Assembly (NCBI GenBank): GCA_037178975.1
Contig: JASJZH010000001.1
Span: 8,416,501 to 8,480,500, forward strand
Reading direction: 5' to 3'
Length of the DNA stretch: 64,000 bases
DNA from: Oscheius tipulae
Lineage: Eukaryota; Nematoda; Chromadorea; Rhabditida; Rhabditidae
Every line of letters starts with the position of its first letter. Position 1 is the first letter of the stretch. Positions 50,922 through 61,251 of this stretch are shown one piece after another. Below the pieces are notes generated by a model that had not been told where the DNA came from, did not search any database, and worked only from the letters and a program-made list of their open reading frames with translations. Made by a program: the position numbers and the translations under genes.

Positions 50922-53254
50922 CTTGTCAACATATACGTAGATGAATCGAATCTGGTAAAAAACCGTAAGTCTAGAAAGAATACTGCCTCTCTCAAAGCCT
51001 GCAAAATATTTTTAAAAAAAAAATGCCGTTGGTGGTAGGTACAATTCACGAGCTTGTTAATACAAAATATCAAATATAAACTGATACAAAATATCAGGGA
51101 GATTGGTTGAGTTCCGGGAGAAGGAACTTTCGTTTTAGTGAACTTGATCTAAGATTGGCTGTCCATGTTTACAAAACGACAAATCCCAACTCGTAGATTT
51201 GTCCCATTTGTCCCGGGGAGAGGCAAGTCAACACTTCAGAATTCAGATTCGAAAACGCGTCCAGCGAACTCTGATGCTGCTGGAAGGGCTTGGAATTCCT
51301 TTCGACACCATCGATATCACAAAACCCGGAAATGATCAACACCGTGTCTGGATGCGAGAACATGCGGTTCGCGAAGGCGATGCCCCCAGCAAACAGCCAC
51401 CTCTCCCGCCACAATTCTTTTACGAAGACGACTATTTGGGGGTAAGTCTCTCTCGAAATTTTTATCCCTTTAGGGCTCAAATCAATGGGGGGCTCCTTTG
51501 TGGGACAGATGTCTCTTTCACGCCACTGCGCACTTAATGTTGTTTAGAGATGGATAGAGCAGGCAGCTGGGGACGACTTCAAACTGACAGAATATATTGG
51601 ATTGGCAACTAAGTCTTTTCGCTTTTTCAAATGCAAAAATTTTTTGAATTCTAAACAACTTTTCTTTTCCATTCGTTGTTGTACCAGGTCTGCCCATTTC
51701 ACGGGTAGCTTACGGATACCACGCTCGTAGAACACCTTGGGTTTCGATGCGAAGAAGTTTGTCAAGTGCGCCGTCGGAATCGAAGTGTTGTCCTTCAATC
51801 TCGTTGTTGAGAGTCCGGTACAGATTATAGTCGGAAGGGGTAAGGACCTGCCACCCTATAGTCTGCGACATGTCTTTTAACATGACATATCGCAGATGGT
51901 AGGGTGGTCATCAATAGTCTGGATCAAAACGAACAGAGAATAAAGAATAAGAAGAAGGGAAGTGGTATCTTGCATGGTGGTGGTAGAGGACTGAGTGAGC
52001 AACATGAAGTGCTATAATCACTGGCTCGGCTGTTGTCGTATACAAGGAAAAGGACATGTTTACAAAAAAAAACGAAAAGATTTATTTGCCAACCCAATAT
52101 TTCAGAATTTTCTGGATTTTGACGAATCCGTCGAGGCGGACAGAATCTGCGAGTTTTTGAGGCTGACACCGAACAATCAGGTTGGTTCTGGTTTATGGTC
52201 TTTTGACATTGCTTGTTCTACTAGAGGCCAAAAAAGATGATTACAAATGAGCAGACGGGTGAGATATGGACGTCGTGATGTCCCATGCATGCTTTTTTGA
52301 AGCGCGCCGCTGCTTCTTCTTTAGAAGATTATATTTTTGAGCTTATTGGTGATTTATGCAGTTGTAGCTCACTTTAAAATCTACAACTTTGTGGAACATC
52401 AAAGGTTTTAATAAACATCGCCATCGGCCCGAAAACAGTTTGAGAAGAAGTGGCGCGCTTCCAATAATGGTACTGTCGCAAATGGCCTCGTTTTTGAGCG
52501 CCAGATTTGAACTTTGGCAGCCTGGCAAACTCGCTTTTTCACCTCCTTATCGTCTTCAAATAGGACCCTAAGTTGGCATTATGTTTGCACTAGGCTGAAG
52601 TACCGCCTGACGCACACGTTTCCATGCTGCTGCGGGGGTCGCGCTGTAATAAAAAGAGAGTTGACTTTGTGCAGCAGAAAGAAGGCAAAAAACAGCTAAA
52701 GAATGTTCATTTTGGGGCTAATGTGTCTTGGTCCGAGTTCGAATTTCTTTGGTCAGGTACTGCAAACAAACATTGAGATCTTTCGTTACAGCCATCCACA
52801 GCAGCGGATGAGGAGGAGGCGGAGGAGGACCAAGGGGTGAGTGAAGGATTATACAATTTTTCGAAGGGTCCAACATGCTTTTTAGGAAACGGTGAAAACC
52901 GGCAAATCGGAGGCAGATGGAGAGGATGAGGAGGCAGAAGGAGAGGATGAGGCTGATGAGGCCGAGGGCGAAGACGAGGCAGAAGAAGGTATGTCTAAGA
53001 AAAGTTTAAACGCAAAACAATATTCAGAAGAAGAGGGTGAGGAAGAGGAAGCAGAGGGAGAAGATGAGGAATATGAGGAAGAAGAGGTAGCAGAAACGGC
53101 AGTGATCACTTTAGCGCCTCCTCCGAAAGCGGCAGAGAAAAAGGAAGACGAGGCGGTTGATGAGGAGGAGTATGATGAGGAAGAAGGTGAAGAGGAGGAT
53201 GAAGAGTACGACGAAGATGAGGAATATGAGGAAGAGGAGGAGGGTGAAGAATAG
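50922..53254 (+). CDS. SH3BGRL-family thioredoxin-fold protein with long acidic tail
   Basis: An exon from 50922 (LVNIYVDESNL) splices in phase to IRKRVQRTLMLLEGLGIPFD, then TIDITKPGNDQHRVWM and PPLPPQFFYEDDYLG. After a large intron comes NFLDFDESVEADRICEFLRL. This follows the SH3BGRL order (beta1, alpha1, F..DI, W, PLPPQIF, GD/DSF.E, FL.L). The first exon lacks an ATG, so the 5' end is missing here. Later exons encode a tail of well over 100 residues that is mostly Glu/Asp, with one basic-hydrophobic break, to a stop at 53252-53254. The family has a glutaredoxin-like fold without the catalytic cysteines. A deleted mariner fills most of the intron at 51597-52097. A polyA-type aataaa lies at about 53338. 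Confidence 0.75.
51597..52097 (-). mobile_element. Internally deleted mariner, about 500 bp
   Basis: TIR-like ends (TTGGATTGGCAACTAAGTCT..., and at the right TTATTTGCCAACCCAA) are flanked by TA. It retains the 3' coding end of the same transposase on the minus strand (ASKPKVFYERGIRKLPVKWA) and 5' untranslated sequence, with the middle lost. At the junction (51850-51906) the sequence is a near palindrome. It lies in the SH3BGRL-gene intron, and its right end is 7 nt from the splice acceptor. Confidence 0.85.
52360..52402. repeat. CAAAGTTGTAG-type inverted pair
   Basis: 'gcagttgtagctcac' followed by 'ctacaactttgtggaacatc', in an intron of the SH3BGRL-type gene. Confidence 0.55.
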
Positions 53255-53484
53255 TGCTCCGACTCTCTAACAAAACGGGTACCCTCCGAGGTCTTTCTCC
53301 GGTTCACTGGGCCACAAAGTGGTCACCCCCTTGGTCCAATAAACTCTATTTTTAACATTGTCTCGTTTTGAACTATTTATTATGCTCTATACAAAAGGCT
53401 ATACATCTTGTTACCGGTAGCAGTCTGATACTGGGTCATGGAATCATGGAAAGATGAGGTAACATTAGGTCCTATGAAAGTCGT

Positions 53485-54312
53485 CTAATCGGTTCCGAAG
53501 TACTTCATGCCAAAGTTGTGAGGGATGCCGGTAGTCACCTCACTAGTGATCAGGGTAGCGTCAGGGAACTCGTTGCAGACTCGACGCAGACCTAAACGTT
53601 TTGCTGTATAACAAAACAAAAAATCTAATTAAAACCTTGCGGAGTGATGAAGAGCGTAATGATGTAGATGTTCTCCTCGACGACACCGGCCTCCTTCAAG
53701 GCATTCAGAGCCTTGGTAGTGGTGGTACCCGTGCCAATAATAGGATACAGGACGAGAACGCGACGAGTAGAAATGTCGGGAGTCAAGCGAGCGTACAAGA
53801 CACGCTGCTCCTCACCGGAAAAGTCCAGATCTTAAAATTTGTGACTGGAATGAAGTAAAAATAGAGAGTACCTCCAATGAGCATCTTACAAATCCTGATA
53901 GAGCGACAGCACTGTCTCAGAGCGATCTCCATGGCTTCTCCACTACGACACAAGGACATTCCGCAGTTGCCACGAACAAACTTGATTCCTAGAAAATGAA
54001 AAAAGTTTTCCTAAAAAAACTTTCAAATGGTCACCTTTGTACGGACAGTGAGTCGGCGTTGTTACAGTGACCTCTTCGTAGGGCAGATGATTCAGTCCCT
54101 CCTCGATCACGAGTCTCATTAATCGATCGGCATAGAAGACGAAATCCGAATGATCGGTGCTTCTGAGCTTTTTCTTAAAACCACAACAAGAAAACTAACT
54201 TGTCTTTTAGAATGGTCTGCAGCTCCAGAATCTGCGGGGTCTCATCGAGCCGAGACAGTTTACCCAACTTGGAAAGGGACTCGGAGTACTGTTCGATACT
54301 CTCATCGGACAT
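53485..54312 (-). CDS. UPRT: Uracil phosphoribosyltransferase homologue
   Basis: The start at 54310-54312 lies one base after a 'catttag' acceptor, a likely trans-splice site. Five exons read MSDESIEQYSESLSKLGKLS, STDHSDFVFYADRLMRLVIE, EGLNHLPYEEVTVTTPT, FVRGNCGMSLCRSGEAMEIA, RQCCRSIRICKMLIG, then STRRVLVLYPILGTGTTTTK (PRPP loop) and a C-terminal end HNFGMKYFGTD identical in its last residues to the animal UPRT consensus. The stop is at 53485-53487. It is about 235 residues. In bacteria and fungi it makes UMP from uracil and PRPP; in animals the PRPP loop is altered (YPILGTGTT in place of DPMLATG), and activity of such homologues is uncertain. Confidence 0.9.
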
Positions 54313-54621
54313 TCTAAATGAAACAAACTTGTCGCTGTTATACGAAAGTAATGGAAGAGAGGGAGATAACATGCAGACTGAAAAAAGAGTGAGACAGCTG
54401 GTTGCAAGCTGATCACGTAAAAGTAGAGAAATCGTGGCGGGACCCGGCTTTTGGAAGAACAAAGACAAACTAAGAATGTAACTCGGGGTTTGTGCTCCAT
54501 TAACACATGATTAGGATAAGCTTTGATTGTGAATTCAAAACATTAATTTCAAAATATATTATAATAGACCCGCAAAATAATAGATCACACAAATTGGTAC
54601 AAATCCAACACCCGTCGTCAT

Positions 54622-57188
54622 TCAGTCATAAACGTAGGCCTTCGTCTTTCCAAGCCACAAGGAGACGACTTGACTTCCGTGATGCTCAATCTCTTCTTCA
54701 TGTTTGTTGCAGACGGCCGACAGCAGATCACTCGAGCAAATGCATGCCGGAACCTTCCTAAAATTGCTGATTAGTCTAATTGAAATTGAACTCTTACCAC
54801 ACATAAAGTTATAAAGGATTGGATTGAGACAGCTCGAGCTGTAGCTGAACACTCTGGGCAGCAGTTTCCTAATGGCTATCAGATTCATATCGTACTCCTC
54901 ATTGGCGTCCGGAGTCAGCCAGTCAAATGCACTGGCAATATTGTACATGTGGACCGGCAGATAGCTCAAAGCGAAGACGAACACGACTGCAAACAGCATG
55001 CGAATAGCCTTTCGTCGGTTGGCGATCTGTCTTTCTCCCAACCTGAAAACAATTGTTGACAGGTATGAAATATATACTTACTGCCTAAGCTGGCAGTACC
55101 GAAGCGTCCTCCGCATCTGTACACACATGTATGAGATGAGTGCAAGAGGGAGAAGATAGCTGAAGATGATTTGGAGCACGGTGTACCAGCGTTGAAAGTC
55201 TCTGGACCAGGTCTCTTTGCATTGCGTTCCCCACTGAAAAATAATTATTTAGGAATGTAATAATTTTTCATATTCATATTTGTGCCACAAAAATAAAAGT
55301 AAACAACACAAATTTATGAAACCAAAACAATACTGCTGTAAGAACGTAGAATTCAAGTCCAGCACGACTGAGCCCCCACCAAAGTACGGTAAAATCGTGG
55401 CGAGACCCACGCAAGCTACGTTTTGACGCTAATTTAGGAAATTGTGTACCGTGGTTGAGAAGTTCTTTCTATTGAAGGCAGCCGGTTGTAGCTGAAGAGT
55501 TAGTGGTTCAGGTGAAGAGAAGAGCAGTGCCAATATCCAGGTCCCCGCCACAATCACTGGATTCGGATGTTTCTTCAGTTGGGTGGCTTCCAGAGGACAG
55601 GTAACAGCACGCCATCTCTCAAACGTGATGGCCACCAAGGACAGAATCGAGACGTAGACGGAGGTATTCTGCAATAAAGTCCCTTTTTAATTCACCAGCA
55701 CGTCAGATGAACTTCTATGAAAACAAATTAAGATTGAGCTCTGGGCGCCTAGAGCTATGATGACCCACAAATATTTATGCATGTAATTTGGTAGGCTCTG
55801 CTAATAATTGCGACTCGGTGAAACATCGCTCAGGAGCAAGATGTTTATACGAACTACTTTGACAAACTGGAAGAGTAGTTAATGACCATATCGTAAAAAA
55901 TTTGAACCACTGCAAATTTTTCACCTCGACTTTGTGCCAGATTGCTAAACAGACAGATATTTTACTATCGGTATAAGTCACCCCTCTCTACCCAGTTCCC
56001 AATTTGTACCTCTGGGGGCTGATTGCGTCCACACGTGGAGGAAATGAACCTGACATCGATAGCCACCACGCAAACACTAGCCCCTCTACGTCTACCTCCG
56101 ATTTTAAATTGATCAAAACTATCGTTGTGGGAGGACTCTCCTTGGAAGAGAGCTTGCAATTAGAGAAGAGTACGTACTTTTGGAGCTCGGCGATATTGAG
56201 AATCATGGGCAAACAAGATTTTGTTTACTGGGCCAGAAGCTTCCGGGAACTGACCTGTGCGAAAATCATGCTCTTGCAGAAGGGCTGTGAAAGCCAGAAG
56301 GTCTTGGTGACATCGTTGAGCACAGTCGGCGGCAGACAGAAGAGCAGAATCAGAAGGTCCGCCACGGCCAAATTGGTGAGGAAAATGTTCATCGTACTCC
56401 ACTGAAAGTTTCCCTTTGAACAGAACCCGGAATCTTCAGAGAGTCAGACTGGCGCAGTGCAAGGAAGACCGAACATGAGTTGAAGGATCCCAATTTCGCT
56501 CACCGTCCCCCTTTTCGAAGTTCGGTAGCAAAGGCTGGGCAACTTTGGAACGTTCAAGCCCCTGTTACTTGTTCACCCTGCTCCTACAAAGATACTATAG
56601 TTTATCCGGAACTTCTCAGCAGCCACTTTTAATGCACCTCTTTCAAATTAGACCCTTCACTTTGAGCATTACTCTTGCAGCATCTGTGTGAGTGGGTGTT
56701 TTTCAGCGCCGGTGGCCTAATAGACCCTAGCAAGAGCCCGGGATCTTATTAAATGGTTCAATTATACTTGTATCTTTTCTAGTCCACTTGTGACGCGAGC
56801 CCCCTCTAACCGAATTGTACTAGCTGGCAGTGAAGCCCTGCTCATTTGAAAAGATCCCAGAGTGTTAGAGGTGAGCTTCAAAAACAAAATAATTTGTTTA
56901 TCCGGTGTAACTTCGAGGTTTCCTAGAAGGCGTGTGTGTGTAAGAGTATAACAAACCATCGATCTTTTGGATACGACCACAGCTACTACCAGGGTGTTGC
57001 CAATCACTCCAATTACCATCATGGAGAGCAGAACAATGACGAAGATCAGTTCAACCCAGTTCGGGTAGAGGATCTCGATGACGAGTTGCTGAACAAGAAG
57101 GTGGTCGGAATACTTGCAAACTGACCTCATAGTCAAAGTTGCTGAGGTTCGCATTCGGATCCTCGTAATCGTATTCGACGTCCGACAT
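54622..57188 (-). CDS. Rhodopsin-type neuropeptide receptor, orexin/allatotropin-like
   Basis: The start at 57186-57188 gives a short acidic N-terminus with an NLS glycosylation site. TM1 contains GNTLVV. TM2 exon: MNIFLTNLAVADLLILLFCL then PPTVLNDVTKTFW, TM3 with the ERW form of DRY (AITFERWRAVTCP). TM4, then TM5 (IIFSYLLPLALISY), TM6 (MLFAVVFVFALSYLPVHMYN) and TM7 with NPILYNF. The PPTV..V.TKTFW region and LSYLPVH fit the allatotropin/orexin group of peptide receptors. The C-terminal tail is Cys-containing (CICSSD) and ends at 54622-54624. Introns between TM1, TM2 and TM3 are longer (0.5 kb). It likely couples to Gq and calcium. The subfamily is an inference from motifs only. Confidence 0.8.
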
Positions 57189-57458
57189 CGTGTTTTCAGT
57201 CGCTCAGCAGAACATCTCTCTAAAGGAGCCAATTTTTAGGAACGGAGACATAAATAGAAGTGAAAAAGACGATGACAGTGTGAAGAAGTCTTTGAGAAGA
57301 ACTGTTACGATGAAATGTGTCAATCGTTCTAATGTATTTTCGTTTGACTTTCAAAAGCTGGCTCGAACATCTATAAAAAAAAAGGGGGCGGTATAAATCA
57401 AAGAAAAAAATCATCGGTAATACAAGATCATAGGGGAAGTGATAATCGGGGATAGTTC

Positions 57459-57499
57459 CTCATCAATGAACTCTTTGATCAAAAGAGTTCATTGATGAG
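57459..57499. repeat. Perfect palindrome upstream of the peptide receptor
   Basis: CTCATCAATGAACTCTTT (57459-57476) and its reverse complement AAAGAGTTCATTGATGAG (57482-57499) with a 5-nt spacer. Confidence 0.9.
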
Positions 57500-60479
57500 T
57501 GCCCAGCATGAGTGCGTTACTAAACTCTAAGTTACTAAAGCCAGGAGACGTAGTAAGTCAAGTCACCAAACTATCTAGGGTGACACGAGAGACAGACACG
57601 CTATAATAGATAAGAGACATGGATAGTAATCAGTAGTGAACTGTCTAAGTCAAAAAGATATGTCAGACAGTAGATTTAGTGGGACTAGTCCGTAACCGAC
57701 CAGAGACGCTCACTGAGCTAAGGAAGATCCACCCCGGGAGCAGGATCTCTGGCCTCTTACATGCAAAAACACGGTCGCGCTAGTGAGATTCCGGGAAAGT
57801 TCAATAGGCTCCTACTATCAAACCGAGTCAAAAACAAATAACAGTAGAAAACTTTAAAGAAAGCTAGGATTGGAGACAGACGAAAATTGGAGAGAGAGGT
57901 TCTGAAGAGGAACTCGAGTGGTCGTGGAGGGAAACGAGATCATGAAGCTAATCATGACCAGAAATGACCAAGGATCTCGTGTCTGTCTTTTGAAGAAGAA
58001 AAGAAAGGGAGAGACTGTCCGGAATCCGGATACGAGGTCCGAAAGAGGACGAGACGTGACGTAATGAAGGGAGTAAATGTCAAATAGACACATTTAGACT
58101 TGCTAAGGGAGAGAGTGTCTCCCTCACTACTAGGTGAACAATAAAGCCTAGTCATTTCCCGAAGACGGACCTGAAGGCGGAGAATCTCATTTCCTACAGT
58201 AATAATTGGTCTGGAGCGCGAAGAGGAAGAAGGATATGAATCTAGATGGGCTGGAGTAAACAGACGACGAAGGAGAGAAAACACTGGAGGAAGTGGAATC
58301 GACAAAGCGTAGTCGAACCTCGTTTCCGGGGCTGTTTTCTCAGTGTGTCACATCACAGATATAGGGGAGTCAGTCGCTCCACGAAAATAGAGCCATCTTG
58401 GGAGAACGAAGGAGTCTGTCAGCCGAAAATCTTTACTCTTTACGCTTTTGGTCTCAGCTATGCTTCTGACTCATAGATACCACGTCTCATGAACAGTTCT
58501 GTATTGCTCTACTACTAGAGCGCAATGGTGTCAGTCCGTCTGTCCGTCACCACGAAACAAAATCGAGCAAGTATATTCTGCCCAGAAGTTGTGTTGTCCA
58601 GAAAAAATTATTGCCAATATTGGGTGGCAAATCAAATCGCTTTAGAGCTTTGTGTTTGTCGCAGTGAATCCACTGAGAGGCTTTTGTTACTACGAAGCGG
58701 CGCAGCCCCCAATGCAAGACAAAAGAGCAGCGAAAGTCTTTTTTTTAAGACGGTCTGTAGATCCGTCCCACACTACCTCGAGTTTCAGAATTTCTGTCTA
58801 TGAGGGATCTCCGGAATCAAGAGTCATGGGTGGGATATGAGAGAGTCCCACAGGTCTCCCCCGGTTCTCAAAAGAGCTCACGAGACCATGGGAGATTCTT
58901 TTCCTTGTTTTGATCAGGAGAGAAAGAAGATCAGAACTCCTCACGAATAACTGCTCGCGTGTGCACGCCATTGTCCTTGTTCATAATCAAATATCCCCCG
59001 TAGGGCATATGGGTGCAGAAAAATATGTAGGAGAGAGATGACCATGTCCAGGTGGCTGAGTATTACAGCAACAGAGTCCAGATGCGAGACAGAGGAAAAG
59101 GGGAGGGAAATGGAAAGGCTGGATAAATGCGTCAAAGAGACTTTTTTCTCTTCTTCCCCTTAATCCCACGACTAAATATGACAAACAAGTGGTCAGAGCG
59201 AAGACTTTCTGAAAGGAATCCTTGATCAACGAGGGGATTGTTTTGCTGGGGAGGATCTCGCTTACAAATGTGAGACAATCACAAAATACATTTCATATGT
59301 AGGAGCTCGTTCCTAGAAATGTTGTCAACAGGATTCTATTTGACTCATTTGTACTATCTCTTGGTTTGTTTTGAAAAAAAAACAGTTTCTGAGGCATCTC
59401 AACCTTTTGACTCACCCGTACTACATCGGTCTTATTCCTGAGGCAAGAGCACGTGTCCCCGAAATGAGAACTCGATCGGGCTTTCTCATAGAACTCAGGC
59501 GGATCAGAAGCTCTTACCCTATCATAATGCTTCGTTCGCATCATCAGAAAACGAGTGAGCAGAAAGCGGGGAAAGAACTGGAGCGATACAGTCTCACAGA
59601 CAAAGTGGCTTCCTGTAGATGTGCGTGGAAAACACTAACTGGCAGTCATTTGGAATAGTACGACAGAGAGAGAGAAAGAGAGAGGGGAGACAGTGTCTGG
59701 GGCTCCATCTCGTACAAATTTAATGGCCTCATGGTGAGCACCGCCACTTTTCACACCACAGCTTCAGTGGATTTAAAACTTTGTAGGTATAGCACATGAA
59801 CGGCAAACAATTTTGCAATATTTCTAATTGTGGTCCGACACAGAGGAGCCAGATTGGAGGGAATGATGCTAATGTGCCGAGGTGGCCAAAACTCATCCGA
59901 TGGGGCGGGCAACCCCCACATTCGCTGCCCGTCTGGGAAAGTAAGATCGGAAGACCGCAAGAGCTCTTTTGTCCAACTAGTTGCTGAAGAGAAGAGTGGG
60001 CTCTATGACTGCTGTAAGACGACTCCATATTGAAGGATGAGAAAACGTGTGAAGGGAGGTGTCCCCTGTGGGCGAGATCAGGTTCCAGCTCCATTTCGTC
60101 TCATTTGCAATTTTAAGCAGCAGTCCCGGCCACAATGGCATGAAGATCGAGGATCCACCAATACTGGAATCTACTGTGAATCCGCAAGATGTATAATAAT
60201 CCTAAGACTTTTACAATTAGCTAAAGTCTGTCTGCGACATTCGTCAAGTTTACACTTGAAAAAGCTTTTGAGCATTTCTCACACGTGTTATCCATGATTA
60301 GAGCTGACAAGTCGAGTCAGAAGAGAGTCAAATCGTTCAACTTGCAGCTTCGCAGCCTTTTAGCCTTGGCTTAGAAATTATCACAGGCGGCTGGGCCGTT
60401 TCCCTAGTAGCACAGCTGGCTTGCTCCTTACTCTCTTGACATGAAATGACTTGCCAGTGTTTTTGGGTTTTGGTTTGAC

Positions 60480-60760
60480 ATGCAACTGCGGACACCATGA
60501 CAGACACCACTGCGCTTTAGTAAAGAAAGATCCTGTGTGTATGCATGTCGGAAGCTTTTACTTCCAATTAATTTGTGCGCACACTAATTGTTGGAAAGTC
60601 AAGTCAGTTGGAGAGATAGCTTCACTGGGGGAGCGTTGCTCCAGTTATGGTAGCTTGACTTGAGGGACACATGCGGACAGGCTGAAGTGAGAGGGAAGGA
60701 TCTGGACATTGTGACAGAAGGAAATAGAAACAGGGCAGATTTCTAGGGCATCAAAGATTA
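60480..60760. repeat. Copy of the ACAATTAGTGTGCGCAC repeat family, inverted
   Basis: The reverse complement matches 3340-3800: 'ttgtgcgcacactaattgtt', 'ggaaagtcaagtca', 'gagatagcttcactggggga', 'gcgttgctcc', 'gtgacagaagg'. One more copy of a dispersed family. Confidence 0.7.
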
Positions 60761-61251
60761 TAACTGTCACTTGAGCCGCCTAGGGACGAGAGCCTTACTT
60801 GTTCCAAAGCAATTGTTAGTAACAGAAGTTAGAAGCACTCTAATTGGGTCCATAGGTTGTATTGACTACAGTAAGTATATAGCTTCTGGAGAAAGTTAAA
60901 AATATTGTCCGTGTATCATAAAACAATCCTTCGTTTTTAACACCGATATTGGCCGAGTTTTCTCCGACACAAGCCAATCTCGAGAAGTTTGCTTTTTCAG
61001 CTCTACTTTTTCCTCCTCCTTGCTTGCTTTTTCTTGAACAAATCGACAAAAAGATATCAACAGTTTATGTATGTACACGTGTGAAGCCCATACAGATCGG
61101 ATAACAGGTCTAAGAGAACTATGTGTGAGATACGCGGGGGTAGGTTAACGGGGACCAACTAGACTGGAACTAACCGGGTGAGGGGAGAATACAAGCTCAT
61201 ATTGTACAGAAAGAGACTCTTGGATGAAGTGAAAAGATGGGAGAAGTGAGA

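Larger units (their letters stand above)
57189..61251. other. About 4 kb with no recognisable gene
   Basis: Open frames here are short, lack family features and do not connect through splice sites. The segment holds an 18-bp-arm palindrome (57459-57499), purine-rich runs near 57560-57900 and 59660-59690, and a repeat at 60480-60760. It separates the GPCR start from the nuclear receptor end and could hold regulatory DNA or a non-coding RNA; I see no direct evidence for either. Confidence 0.5.

Noticed and set aside
52882-53307. Serine-rich minus-strand ORF of 141 codons
   Set aside because: It is the antisense shadow of the Glu/Asp-rich tail; poly-Ser arises from the complementary codons.
59371-59658. 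Plus-strand ORF of 95 codons in the 57-61 kb region
   Set aside because: No family features, no splice-consistent neighbours, composition not protein-like.
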